A stretch of DNA of 64,000 nucleotides from positions 37,578,120 through 37,642,119 of the forward strand of contig NC_085141.1 in NCBI RefSeq assembly GCF_024139115.2, given 5' to 3'. The notes under the pieces were generated by a model, which saw only the letters and a program-made list of their open reading frames with translations, was not told where the DNA came from and searched no databases. This document shows, in pieces, positions 11,214-23,822 of the stretch. A program made the position numbers and the translations under genes. Origin of the DNA: Armigeres subalbatus (lineage: Eukaryota > Arthropoda > Insecta > Diptera > Culicidae). Each line of letters opens with the position of its first letter. Positions within the stretch are counted from its first letter, which is position 1.

Positions 11214-12375
11214 CTGCCACTAGGCCGAAACCTTAGCAGAAACCCATCTGGCCGAAAATCGTTTGACTCGATTGGTATCCGCCAACAGGTCATTTCGCCA
11301 AATAGATCATTTAGCGGAGTTGGACATTTTGCCGAATAGGAAATTGACCGAACAGGACGTTTGGCCGGATAGTACATCTGGCCGAATGGATATTTGGTCG
11401 AAAAGGTTATTTAACCGAACAGATCATTTGGCAGAATTGGTCATTTGATCAGACATGTCATTTGACCGAAATACGTCTTTGGCCGAATAGGTAATTTCAA
11501 AAGTGAGAAATGAGGGTGAAAAGTGAAACGTCTCATCCCACTACTTCCCTCTTCTTTCTTTCTCTTCTTTTCTCCTCTCTTCTCATGTCTCACAGTGAAA
11601 AGTGAGAAGTGAGTAGTCAGACATCTGACTTCACTTAGTACTACTCACTTCTTACAGTGAGAAGGAGAAATAAGGGCGAGGGTGAGAAGTGTGTAGTGAG
11701 ATGTCTCACTCTCTCACTATTTATTCTCTTCTTCTCACTGATAAAGAGTGCGAAAGAGAAGTTGGACGTCTCACTACTCACTTTCACAGGGAGAAGCATG
11801 AGGTGAGGAGAGAAGTGAGAGTGGTCTATTTCCACTTACTCTATTCACTTTTTACAGTGAGAAATGAGGAATATGATATAGGTTTCTCTACTCACTTCTT
11901 TATTTTACTCCTTACTGTAAAAAGTGAAAAGTGAGTAGGGGTACTCTCAGTTTTCACAGTGAGAAAGGAAATAAGTATTGAGAAATGAGACGTATCACTT
12001 TTCTATCTCATTTCTCACTTTTGAAATGACCTATTTTGTCAAAATGACTGTCTTGTCTCACTTCTCCTTCTCAGACCCCATTACTCATTCATCACTGCTC
12101 ACTGCCTAAAGTGAGAAATAAGACGCCTCTCTTCTCAATCGTCACTCTAGTTTCTTTTTTTCATTTTTCACAGTGATAAGTGAGATGTGAGAGTCAAATG
12201 AACCATTCCGAACGACCTATTGGCCAATGACTTTTCAACCAAATGACCATTTGGCCAAATGACCTGTTCGGCTTAATGGCCTATTCGGCTAAATGACCTA
12301 TTCGGCCAAACGACTCTTTTGGTTAAATGATCTTTTTCCAACTGACCTATTCGACCAGATGACCTATTAGATACA
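11214..12375. repeat. Foldback structure of inverted 17-mer arrays (copy A)
   Basis: The left arm (11,214-11,490) is about 14 tandem, degenerate copies of CATTTGGCCGAATAGGT. The right arm (12,195-12,370) is about ten copies of its reverse complement, ATTCGGCCAAATGACCT. The core (11,500-12,195) alternates GTGAGAAGTGAGTAG and its complement CACTTCTCAC many times. The overall shape recalls Drosophila foldback elements, whose long inverted repeats are built of short tandem units. There is no coding sequence. Several frames reported in the core are simple-sequence translations. Confidence 0.8.
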
Positions 12376-13582
12376 TGGAAACAAACATGCTATTTTGAAA
12401 AAATATTTTCTGGTTACTGTGATGGTTCTTTCAAACAGCTTCCTAAGGATTTTCAATTCCACATCTCAATATTTCCATGAGTCGATGATCCCTTCAATCG
12501 ACTCGAGGTTTGACTGTAAACCAAACGAGAAGACCCATCAAAGAATTTGAGAAGTGTTTTGAGCCACCTTTCTGTACATGCTTTAGAGCTTTATTTTTTT
12601 TCCAATTTCGTTTGTTTGGTGGCTCAGGCGTGTATAATTTACGGAGCCATTGTTCTTTGTGATATATACAATCAATATCATTTTATTAACGGTTAGTAAG
12701 AGGGGTAGAAGCCAGCGTACTCGTGGTGACTCGAGGTTATTGTAAATGTTTAAGGATGGACGGGCTTAGGATTTGGGATCAGAAATTAGCTTCTCATCCG
12801 CAGGCGTCAGTGACGATGTAGCGTGTCGTCGTGCTCGAGGAATGTTCGACTGGGAGCATCCCAAGCTTCTTTAATTCAGACCAATAACGATGCCAGCCAC
12901 GTCATCACAGTCAATTAAAATTAAGGGAGGTAAGTTCCACACTGATTGCTACAAGAAACCGAGCAATCCTCTGCATCTCCATGAGCGCACTGCAAAGGAG
13001 TAGTCGCCTTCCCACATCTCGATATTGAAGGACCATCGAGATAAGAAGATATCGAGGAATGGAAGAAAAATTTATGGGTACTAGATCGAAAAAGCTCGCT
13101 TGTTTTTGATGCTTATTTCCAAAGATGATCTAGTAGTCTCTAAATTTGAATATATCGACATAATGAGAAAATCCTGAACGATATGCTATAGAATACATGT
13201 AGTATGTTGGTTTGGAAGGAAATCTATAAGAACTGCCTTGGTAAGTGATTAAATATTTCTTCTAAACGGTGATCTCTCAAAATGTGGCCCTGAACCTTTT
13301 CTTGCGGCCGCGAGATTAGAATATACACTACATGTGGCCCATTGAAAACATTACATCCAGGGAATTATTCATTGTGCCCAGTTATTCAATGTACTTGGGC
13401 ATATATCAAATTCACATCATTATGATGTTTAAGAAACATATAAACCAAGATTCTTTTTATCATCATAATCAAATAAATTTCTACTTCATTAATGTTATGT
13501 AGGCTAAATGGTAAGATAGGTACTGTGATGGTGGTATTCTTGCACAGATTAAAACGAGCAATATTGAACGTCCGATAAAATA
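12376..13582. other. Spacer without recognised gene
   Basis: This AT-rich stretch has no element ends that I can place. At 12,740-13,040 the equivalent part of copy B (45,434-45,730) is open on both strands (98 residues plus, 79 residues minus). Copy A has no matching frame there, so I do not call a gene. Confidence 0.5.
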
Positions 13583-13713
13583 TGTTCTTTCTTAGTTTGA
13601 TTGAAAATTATTCAAAAGGTTCCATTTGCATTGCCCGACGTTTCGACCCGTCGGGCAATGCAAAGTGAGCCTGTTGAATAATTTCGAACTGAAAAACCAG
13701 AAGACAGAACAAA
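13583..13713. repeat. Long hairpin centred on CCGACGTTTCGACCCGTCGG (copy A)
   Basis: An inverted repeat with arms of about 65 bases around a TTTCGA centre. The inner arms read GCATTGCCCGACG and CGTCGGGCAATGC. The outer arms pair AAAATTATTCAA with TTGAATAATTT and the TTCT/AGAA parts beyond. Copy B shows the same hairpin with longer, cleaner outer arms. It could be a MITE or a palindromic end of a larger element. A related sequence (GAAACGTTGGCGATGCAG) occurs about 450 bases further right. Confidence 0.75.
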
Positions 13714-15020
13714 TACCATCAGTCACATAATCTGTAAAAATATGTTGTCATACATAATTTGCGTAATTATTTTTAATTATTGATGAGAAATTGGTTGATT
13801 ATTAATCATTATTAAATTATTATTTGTATTATCAAAACATCGAAACACTGCTCTTAATAAGAATACTTTCTATCTTCAAAATAAGTTAAGATGTAAAGTT
13901 CATATGAAAATTGCAATTTTTAACTCCAGAAAATACGTCGTCAACGTACTTACGCTATGAAAAATGTTAATGAAATCGAGATTTTGCATCTACGATGTTG
14001 TATGGTAAGTGTTCTACTGGGAATTTGTTTTATCTTCTGTCTGTTTTAGTTTGAGATATTCAACTCTAATACTGAAACGTTGGCGATGCAGATATAAAGA
14101 TAGATTAAAAATCAGAAAAAGAACTGCTGTTAAGTTCAGTTAAAACTCTTAGAATCGTCAACAGGTGATCGTTTGGTAAAATAACTATAAATATGTTCTG
14201 CCAACTTAGCCGAAAAATGTTGTTGCGTAAGATTATTCTCCGTCCCAAAAGTATCTAATAATATCAAATCAGCTATGGCAATAATATACTCATTATATTC
14301 TTGATGGCCTATTCAACATTATTATGTGTGTTATGAAAAGGAAATGTTACGTTTAAGAAAAATGTTCCAAAATCACCTTTCTCAGGCCACGATGTACTAT
14401 TCTCTAAATCGCACAGCATTTCGTGCCATTCAATTATTTCAGCCTTAGAGTAAAATCAGCAGTGCTTCAAATCATTCGAACTGTCAGTTTGAATATGAAT
14501 CTGAAACAGCTGTTCTACATTAATTTGTATCTAGGCAAAAAGTGTCATAATAAAAGATGGAAGTTTGGAAAACCTAAATTTCACATTTTGATGAAACATC
14601 TAACATTTCACGGAGGACAATGCCTTAGGCCCTAGGCGGACTAACCTAAAATGTACTACGCGTCTCACCACTATCCATAATAGAATGCTGATTCCGACAC
14701 TGGTGCGTTGTTCCCAAGAGCTGCCAGCTTGAAGGCGTTTTCCTCATGAGTTTTCTGGCAACAAAATATCACCACTTTTTGAAATGTGAATATTATCAAT
14801 ATGATTGCAATTTTATAAATTTTTAAATGACATCAGCTAGCTATATTGTTTGACTGTTGCATGGGTAAAAATACCCTTGACAATCTTACAGCTAAGAAAT
14901 TAAAGCTGTCTTTGCTTAGCTAGGGCATATTGCCCTTCCCCTATGAATTATCTACGGATCAATCCACGTTGCAATTACGGCGCCTTTCCTGACCGCAACA
15001 TATTATTCAATAAATTGAAA
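13714..15020. other. Spacer without recognised gene
   Basis: Nothing I can support except a GAAACG(T)TGGCGATGCAG sequence near 14,074 that is related to the hairpin centre to the left. A 70-residue plus frame at 14,423-14,635 is only partly kept in copy B (47,145-47,390) and shows no domain. Confidence 0.5.
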
Positions 15021-15535
15021 TTAAAAAAACCCAGATTAATCACCTAGCGGTGATGATGCCTTTCTGCGTAAAAAATAGTATTTCGGGCATTACGAAACCC
15101 ATCGTCCTATCCGGCCAATTTCAATAGAAATAATGAGACAAGATTCTGCGATTCCAAAAATTGGTTTAGGGTAAGTGCATTAAAATGAGCTAGACTTTTT
15201 ACGCATTTTTATGAGAAAAATATTTTGGCCATAACTTCCGATCCGGCCAATTTTCAATAGGAAACAATGGGGCAGTATACTGCGTCGAATGCAACCTATT
15301 GGTGAGAAATTGGTTGAGGTAAGTGCAAAAAGTGAGCCAAACTTTTGCTCTTTTGGTGCCTTGCACAGACACACATATACGCACACACACACACGCACAC
15401 ACACCAGACATCACCTCAATTCGTCGAGCTGAGTTGATTGGTATATACACTATGGGTCTCCGGACTCCTATAAAAGTTCATTTTGAGCGAACATATAGCC
15501 TTTACGTATACTTAGTATACGAGAAAGGCAAAACA
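15020..15535. repeat. Dispersed mosquito-type repeat with CA microsatellite (copy A)
   Basis: A block beginning ATTAATCACCTAGCGGTGAT and ending near TATACTTAGTATACGAGAAA. It contains internal near-duplicates (ATCCGGCCAATTT at about 15,110 and 15,241, each followed by AATAG-GAAA) and a CA-rich microsatellite at 15,372-15,405. The GTATACTTAGTATAC palindrome at the right end (15,505-15,520) is kept in copy B. The internal duplication suggests two nested or tandem related units. The class is not determined. Confidence 0.55.
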
Positions 15536-18065
15536 TGAATAAAACACTGCTGGAAACCAGTGAGCTTTGCTTATTTTGCTCCAGATTCAAATTAGAATAG
15601 TGGTCGAAAATTTGGAATGAAACAGAAGTAATATGATGTGTTCGATGAAATTTACTTTTGGGAAATACTCAGCGTCAGATAAATTTAAAAGCAAGTAAAA
15701 AGATTGTTCCGTAAATTTCCAAATGGTGGTTTTTGAAGCAGGGAATGCTATTGCCGAGTAAACGGTCTTCCGATTTTAACGACAGGAAAAACAATCAAAT
15801 CTTCTCAGTCATTGGGTAGTAAGCGAAACTATCATTGCAATGCCGGTGATAAATCTCCTCCTAACAGCTGATTTAGTTGATGTCAAAAAGATCAACTGAA
15901 TCGATACGGGCTGGTTATATCCGAACGGTTTCCAAATGGAACCGATTCTGCAACAATAATCGGTGCCGGAGAGGATGAACGACGGTAACACTTTGAAGTA
16001 CCCTGGGGCAGTCAATCTCGCTGTTCAGTAGCTGGCAGTTCCACTCGCTTTCGACGGAAAATAACAGCAATGCTGGTCAGGTGCATGTCTGCGTTCGGTA
16101 TTTTACCACGGAAGTTGCACTAGGTTCAAAACAAATACCGAAACTGTGCTAACAGAATTGTGATGTTTGTATTGAATTTGTTAATAAAATTGTTATTAAA
16201 CTGAAAGCGAATTTTATTTTCCAAATAAAAATGTGATTATTCTAAAATTGAAATTCTCATTACATCTTACTTCATTTGCCAGGAATGAAGAAAAATCTGT
16301 CAAATTGGAACAATTTGGGGCTGACATGGACAACGACATTGGAGCCCAGCAGACTTCGTGGCAAAGCTCAAGACTTAGCCTCGGTAAGATATAGGAAGTC
16401 AACCAAACCCTAACCTGGCAACGGTTGAGGCGATAGCCAGGATGAAGATCTTTCAGTTGACCCTTTGCATCACGCGCAGAACCTCTGAGAGAAGGTAAAC
16501 GAGAGAAAGTTTGATGGGGATTCTAACTTGGAGAACAGCTGAGGACTTTGTAGGATTATTGTTCAAGACTTCCTTTCACAGTTTGCTCATCCTACGTACA
16601 TATAAAAGGAATGAAGCGCGAATAATATGTTCTTATATAATGGTACTGAATGGAACGGTCAAATGAGATTTTCTGCTTTCCGATCGGATTCCTTCGACTT
16701 TCACCTTTTGGGATCTTCAAATCCGATTTTCGAATAAAATTCCGAAAAAGATTTTTGGAGAATTTCAATCTTGATATAATTATGAAAGCTTTATAAGAAT
16801 TCCGATGGGAAAGCTAAGTGAACAGATTTTCTGAGTATAGAAATGGGGTTTTGATGTTTTGCTATATTTGAATGTGCAAAGTCTGATAAATGTTTACTAG
16901 AAGTGGAATCGGTTTGTATTAATCCGTATTCAGTTCAAGGTAATTCTGATATCTGAGATTAAATGAAGACCAAAAGAATAACATAGGAACAGGCCATTGA
17001 TATTATTAAAGATTTATGATGGCACAAAAAATAAAATAAAAGTTTCAATTTGAAAAGTCACAATAATTTTATTCGGAAAACGAAAAATCCATTAAGAATT
17101 CAGAAGTTTGATGAGACCTTAATATTAAACTAATTAAAACAGGTGGATGAATCAACTTTTTGCACATCATCATTTTTCGACAAAACGTCACTACGGAAAG
17201 CCATACTGCTCTGCGAGCGCCATAAACCAATCACCCAATTTTCCGACCGCTTATACGACCGAGCGCTGTATTATTTCCATTCTGCTCTAAAAGTATCAAA
17301 TCCAGCTTTCCACCATCGCCATCGATGCACCAGGCGCAGAGGAATCCTCTCGAGAAGTATCGCTTGGATGCATAAAATATTGAGCTGCAGCTTTGTGCGT
17401 GCAATAATCGCCATTTTTTGCAACATTGCAGTTGTTTTTTTGCATGATACCAAACCCTTGTCGTTGTTCATGCTTGAACGCCAGGAAAACATCATAAATA
17501 CCTAGAAGGAAATTTTCATTTGCCCGTTCGTTCTATCAGAATGAAGCTTGATTTGCTCTGTCTGCTTAATTAAAGTTGTTTCCAGACGAATTGAATTGAT
17601 TTTATTTTGATTTCAACAAATATTCCCAGATGCGAGGAATCTTTCTATCGATGCCTGTTGATGTTGTTGAAATGCAGTGATATGAAAATAACCCTACCTC
17701 TTGTTTGAGACAGAAATTGTTTCTAAAGATCTGATTTCAAAATCTTCCGAACTTATATACTAGTTATTTCAGATATCATAAAACTAAACCTAAATTCCAA
17801 GTCTGTTATATTATGATAATTTAAGGATCGCTAGTATTTAGCACGTGAGATTGTATAAAAAAAGTCCCAAATTAGTAACAGAATGACCTACACTAATGCG
17901 GTATATATGAAAATCTATGATATTTAGTCCATCAGTCTGTAGTATGGAAACGGTTAGGGTTGTAGGATGTTATTGCTAAATAGTGGCTTATAGAATAATT
18001 TTTGTTTATATTCAAATGCGGATCTTGCTATAAAAATACTGTTAAATTAGATTTATTCGATTTTT
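15536..18065. other. Spacer with two weak exon-like stretches
   Basis: At 16,282-16,383 an exon-like stretch lies between a TTTGCCAG acceptor and a CTCGGTAAGA donor. Its best frame differs between the copies, and in B (49,137 onward) the donor is lost. At 17,143-17,505 a 120-residue plus frame is open in A but falls to 68 residues in B (50,036-50,242), with no domain. Neither is supported as a gene. The rest is AT-rich and featureless to me. Confidence 0.4.
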
Positions 18066-18256
18066 ATTATAGATAGTGGAATATATAGATGAGCGAAGAT
18101 AAATCCTCTGTTCCAAACGAACCGTCAAACGTGTTCTAAACGAGCATGACATCACGATCTCAATGAAAATGTTAAGGGCTGTGACGTCATATGCGCTGCA
18201 CGTCAAAAAATCGACTCACATGCTTTCGCTCATCTATAGATTCTACTATCTATAAT
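18066..18256. mobile_element. ~190-bp hairpin MITE (copy A)
   Basis: The left end ATTATAGATAGTGGAATATA is followed by TAGATGAGCGAA. The right end is the inverted copy (TTCGCTCATCTATAG, then ATTCTACTATCTATAAT), with about 27 of 30 bases pairing. The interior is non-coding and has TGACGTCA-like palindromic parts. No protein is encoded. Confidence 0.75.
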
Positions 18257-18848
18257 TTTTATGTAATAGTTTTTCTGGGTTTGTTGAAATGAAGTGACTT
18301 CTGAATATCGCGAAGAGCCATCAGACATTATGTTAAACGCCGTCGCTATAGCAAGAGGGAAGTTGTCATTCAACAATATTAAATGCATCATATCATACTT
18401 GCGTTGCTGTTTTCCTATCAGTTCTTCCGTACGCAAATTGTAGCTGCATTATGTATTTTTCATTATGTATTTTGAATTCCAATTAAGTAAATTTCATGGT
18501 TTCTACCTCCACCAAGTTTTATCAACATCAAAAAAATCATGCTAGCTGCCATTCAGCTAGCAAACCACGCTTATCTTGCTTTTCTGAATTCAAAAAATAA
18601 AACATGAACATGAATTAAATTGTATTCCACAATTCGCACTCGTTGAACAACAAAGTATATCTATTCCCAGAATTGGGTAGCATCAAGACAGTATCCTACT
18701 GGTATTGGCAACGCATTTTTTTATGATGAGTTACGGGATAGCTGCGTGAACGTTCTGAAAAAAAAAACAAGCAGTACAACTGGGTTGAGAAACAAATACG
18801 GGAAGGCACTGTATCTTCACGGTTTTTTTGCTGTGATAAAACTTTCAG

Positions 18849-19222
18849 CCAATCCAAACCACACCGCGGTGAGATTACCAGCTTCAAAAATGTTTCTCTA
18901 TCATCGCATGGAGGCATGTTTTCCGACAAGCCAGCAATTCCAATTGCGGAAGCCGATAACAATGGAACTAAACATCATGGTTGGACAATCAGTAACACAC
19001 CAACAGACAGATAGCGATTTGTAATTAAAATTTCTGCGTCGCCAGCAGGAACACGGAATTCGGTTATTTGCGCTATCCCGCCGGTCATCCCCGGTGAGAT
19101 TTGAACGAAAATAAAATTTAATCCATTATTTCTAGCTGGCCAAACTTGGGCACAGATCGATGTCGTTTCACGGAACAAACAACCCACCATTGGGATCGGA
19201 ATATAGGGGAAAAAAACTGGAG
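18849..19222 (+). pseudogene. Possible spliced exons of an unrecognised protein (copy A)
   Basis: After a CTTTCAG acceptor at 18,848 an open stretch of about 54 codons runs to a TAG at 19,012 (motifs include VSLSSHGGMFSD and NNGTKHHGWTISN). In the same frame beyond this stop, the coding-like sequence ISASPAGT follows. A small deletion here in A breaks the frame that copy B keeps to a donor (CCCCG|GTGAG, 19,093). An acceptor TTTCTAG|CTGG at 19,135 leads to a second exon ending near an AG|GTGTGTG donor at 19,222. The intron would be only 42 bases. The same TAG is in both copies, so this may be a pseudogene. I do not recognise the family and cannot exclude a fragment of viral origin. Confidence 0.35.
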
Positions 19223-19479
19223 GTGTGTGATTGGTTTAAAGATTTTCATCGCTTGATTGAGCTTGTCTCAATTTAGGTGTAGATTCAGTGCATTCGTTTA
19301 TGTTTTGGATATTTCTAGAAGAATATTTGACTCTTGATTAAAAGCATAGAACAAAACACGAAAGATGGAAACCTTCGAAGTAAGAGTCTTTCAACTTCAA
19401 ACTTTTATTGTTGAGCGAAAGAAAATCAAAATCCTTCTCTCTTAAGGTGTCATCAGATTGTTGAAATTCTAAAAAATCC

Positions 19480-20060
19480 AAGAAATTCGAAGGAACATCC
19501 GGAGGAAAACAAAATCTTATGAAAACTAAAAGAATTTCTGACAAAACAAATTCTCATAGAAATACAAGAATTTCCATGGAAATTATGAAGATTTTCTCGT
19601 GAAATTCATAATAAAATCTGAATTTCGGAAGATTTTTCGTGGAATTTTAAAGGATTTATCAGAAATTCGAAAAAAACTATTGTATATAACGAAAGTATAG
19701 TGGTGCTGTCCAGGCAAATAAGATTTTCATGAACAATCAGTATTTATAAAAATAGAAATACCAATAAAGAAACTGCATTTGTAATATACAATAAACAAAT
19801 ATAAAATTTCCAAATAATGCAAAATTTCCATGAAAAATTGAAAATTTCCCACAAAACAAAATAATTTGAACTTTTAAAATGGTAATTATAAAGAAGATTT
19901 TCCATAAAAAATCAAAATGTTCCACGAAAATATATAATTTTGCTTTAATAGTGCTTAATTATTTTCTTTGATGAAATTTTTTAAATGTTTATGGATGTTT
20001 CAGATTTGTTTATTGCTCACACCCTATTTCTTTATTACAATTTCCTATTTTTAATAAAAT
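19480..20060. repeat. Degenerate GGAAATTC/AATTTCC-rich low-complexity DNA (copy A)
   Basis: The stretch is built of short degenerate units around GAAATTC, TTTCCATGAAAAAT and their complements, and is very AT-rich. Both strands show the units, so it can fold locally. Frames in it are composition artefacts. The counterpart in B is 52,430-53,110. Confidence 0.55.
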
Positions 20061-20179
20061 TTTAATTTTTCAGGTTTATTCTAAGGTTTATTGTTTGTAA
20101 ATGAAAATATTGCCAAAGACGATTCCAAGCAACAGCATCAAAATTTAGGAAAATTTTTAATTCATGATTTTCTATTGAG

Positions 20180-23100
20180 TTGAAACTTGTAGTTTTTTCA
20201 ATTTCATCTAAATCGTCATTTTCGATATCAAATCTTCATTGAGTCGACTAACTTTTCAAAAGGGTGTATGTGAAAATGGTTCAAAATATTTAAAAGCTGA
20301 CAGCAAAAACGGAAAGTTCGATTGTTATGATTTTTTCAGCAACGTTAGACAACTAAATGGTGATTCTTAAGAAAATGCAGAAGTAAAAAAATAATTTTTG
20401 CCTTAAAAATATCATTTTGTCACAAAAACTCATATCTCAAAACCCTATCTTTTTCGAACGTAATTTTTTAGGAAAACGGTCCATTATATTAGCTATCTAC
20501 CATAAAATTTGGTGATGGTAAACTAATAAACAAAAAAAGATGACATTTCAAACATTTCACAATTTTCACATATAGAAACAAAAAAATTTCCGTGTATTTT
20601 TTTTTCAAGAATCCAGTTTGATGCTGATTTTATTGTTAAGGGCCTTGCGTGAGTTAAACAAGTTGTTTGTAGATATATTCCATATTTATGTATTCATCGA
20701 TATTATATATTATATGTATAAATATTATATGTATAAATAAATAAAATGAATTAATATTATCCTCATTAAATTAAATGTGGCAGTTACATAATGTTATAGA
20801 AACTCTAAGAGTTTTGGGTTTGAATTTTGGTATGGTATATCGAAAACAGTTTATTAATACTTATTTTATTTATTTTATTCAAATTTTTAAAATATCGAAC
20901 ACTTTTGAATTATTATCAGCACAGTTTGAGTATAGTTTTGCTTTAATTTTATTTTCCGACAATGGAATGAAACAGTGAAATTTTTGGGTTCCTTGGATCG
21001 TTTTCGTTATTAAATTGCTCGCTGAGCTCAGTTTATTTCGTTCTTCAGTAGTAGTAAAACAAAATGATAGTTTGTTAAATCTTTTTTTCTACGATTTGCC
21101 AATCAAAAGTTCTTCTTGGTTTTAATTGATGCTCACGTTCTTGGCTAAACTTGCTCTTGTGGCCATGCGCTTTATTGTTCCTCCAATAGCATCACAGGAC
21201 CTTTTGCATGATGGCAAAATGCCATTCTGCATCAATTCGTACATTGATTTAAATTGACATAGGCTCGAAAAATTCTTACGATTTTTGTATCTGACGCTGT
21301 CTATCAGACATGAAATATATCTTTTGACTTTATGCTTATCAACGCGTAAAAGGTAATCATTTTTCAATGAACAAGTTTAGGATACTGAATCGTGTCTTAA
21401 ATCTTCGGAAATTATAATAAAACTTAAGTGCATTCAATTTGCTACTTCCATTAAAATAAATAACGAATGGATGAATTGTAGCTTGTTGTACGTTCCAGTG
21501 ATGGGACTGCACTTCATCTTGCAATACAAAGCTGTAATTTTCAGAAAAATCACAAATGACAATAAAATTCACCATTTTGTTGTATTTTTCGTATTTTTTA
21601 AAAGCTGGATTGTTCTGTTTTAATGAAATCGTAGGAGTTAAACTTTCTAATTTCAAGCAAAAATATGACACAAACTCATCTACAGGTTTTACAATAGTTT
21701 CTATGTCACACCTATCCGTAGTCACCCATTGCTCAAATGATAACTGATCAATATATTTTCTTCAAACTCAGCGAATAAAGTATTTTCAATGATGAAGAAT
21801 CTGGACAATCCGAACAAGATCGTAGATAGCAATTTGATGTTGTATTTTCACACAAAAGACTACCAGTTAACATTTTAATATCCTTTGTTAAATTGATTCT
21901 TTTCAAACTATGTTAAGATTATTCTCATGGGTTGTGACACACATTATGTGTTCCTGAATTGGAAAGAAGCTTACATTGCTTACGAAGGCTTTACAAATAG
22001 GAAAACCATTTTAATATTATCGGAATTTCCTTGAAGCGTGTGTACGCTTCTTTCAAAGTCGTCATCATTAATCGTTTTGGATTGTTTGAGCTTTCCATCT
22101 TTTTTACTGATACATAATCTTTTGACCAGGCATGCTGACTTACTTCATCATCTTCAAAATATTGAACTACTATTTCTTTTTGTCTCATCTGTTAATGCAG
22201 TACTAGACTAGTATTTTTGGTTGAAAGACAGTTATTCTTCAATTGTTTGCCTCTTTTACTGTATTTCTATTGGTTTGAACTCATCAATGGCATCCTGAAT
22301 AGACTCACGAACTTGTGCATCGACAAAATCATAATTTTTCTTTCCTTTCGTGGCTGCATTCGAGAACCTTTCCTTCATATTTATAATTACCCCATCGTAG
22401 TCTGTATTTTCCACATCATCAGGTCCTAATTTGAAGAGGGTTTCTTCGACAGCTGCTTATTTCACGTATTTTTCTCCGGGTAATAAACGAGTCCATCTTA
22501 CTCCATTTAATCGAGTCACTTTTATCCCAACTATGCCCTCGTTAAAGCGTTCGATGTTGACCTTTGGATCACTCATCTTCCATTGATTTGTTGAAAGATT
22601 TCGCTGATGGTACGGTAGTGGCTCTCAGACTTCAACAACTTGAGTAACTCAGTTGTTGTCGATACATTTGGCAATTCCTCAGTTGTGTCGTTTCGAACTT
22701 CCTGCTATGCTCAAGCGATGATATACAGATTGCTCTTTGTCAACGTTTAGACGGCAGGACGGAATGCGTAAATTTGTATTCAGTGGGACATTAGAGCATA
22801 ACCAGTCGCTTTCAGTTTATCATGGTGCTTTCGGTGATTTCAACTCTTTTGAACACTTTTTCCATCAAACGGCCTACAACAGTTGAAAGCCACCATGTTG
22901 TTCGTAATATTTCAATAAACAAAATCACTTTTAAGTTTTTACTGACTAGTTTGGTGTCATTTGTTGATGAAGAAAAAAAATTACTATAAGATCTTTAACA
23001 ACCTTAGTAGTAGTAATTTTTTGTTTTTCGTGACATTGTCATGGTATATTTCATCATGCATTTTTGTGTTGAAGATACCGTTTCCTCCGATCATAAAGTC

Positions 23101-23822
23101 TATTCTCTAAGAGTATATTTTTGCGGTAAACTATAGACGTCACGTGTATATAAATCTTTGATTTTGCAGCTTTGTCTTAAAATAACATTTCTGATATGTT
23201 TCTATCAACGTTATTATCAACAGGTTTCAACACTATTAAAAGAATTTTTGCCAGTCAGTGCAATGAAATTAAACTATCAATACTTTGATCACAACACTGG
23301 CACTGGATCGTGTCTAAGTTTCTTATAGATAGTGAATAGATTAAATCAAAATATCATGAAAACAACTTGTTTAAATCACGTCCCTTAACAATAAAATCTG
23401 CATCAAACTGCAATTCTCGAAATATCTAACACAGAAAAAAATTTTTTTACTAAATGTGAAATTGAATGTTTGAATGTCATAACTTTTGTTTATTAGTTTA
23501 CATCACCAAATTTTTGGTAGATAATAATAATGGACCGTTTTCCTAAAAATTACGTTCGAAAAAGATAGGGTTTGAGATATTTGAGTTTTTGTGACAAAAT
23601 GATATTTTTAAAGGCAAAAAATTTTTTTACTGTGCACATTTTCTTAAGAATCACCATTTAGTTGCTAACTTTGCTGAAAAATCATAACAATCAACATTCC
23701 GTTTTGCTGTAGCTTTTTAAATATTTTTGAACCATTTCACATACACCCTTTTGAAAAGTTAATGACTCAATATGAAGATGATCGAAAATGATGAGATGAA
23801 ATTGAAAGCTGCAGAGTTTCAA
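20180..23822 (-). mobile_element. Long-TIR DNA transposon, degraded read (copy A)
   Basis: Same element as 53,213-57,078. The left TIR starts TTGAAACTTG at 20,180 and the right TIR ends AGTTTCAA at 23,822. The TIRs are about 450-480 bases and clearly inverted copies; shared landmarks are CTTTTCAAAAGGGTGTATGT and ACCCTATCTTTTTCGAACGT. Small deletions throughout shorten it by about 220 bases compared with B. No convincing target-site duplication is visible next to these ends. Confidence 0.85.
20990..22930 (-). pseudogene. DDE-like transposase, frame-broken (copy A)
   Basis: Corresponds to the transposase at 53,941-56,088. Frames of 122, 81, 65 and fewer residues carry the same motifs: CDFSENYSFVLQDEVQ (21,357-21,725 minus frame), KNRKNF and CDAIGGTIKRMATRASL (21,122-21,367), and VVQYFEDDEVS with KDYVSVKK (21,991-22,188). 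The breaks fall at single-base indels compared with B, so they say more about the read than about the element. Confidence 0.75.

Noticed and set aside
11214..11490. CRISPR-like array
   Set aside because: The 17-base units are directly adjacent and degenerate, with no unique spacers, in eukaryotic DNA.
17143..17505. 120-residue plus frame in copy A
   Set aside because: It breaks in copy B at 50,242, has no domain and lies in the error-prone block.
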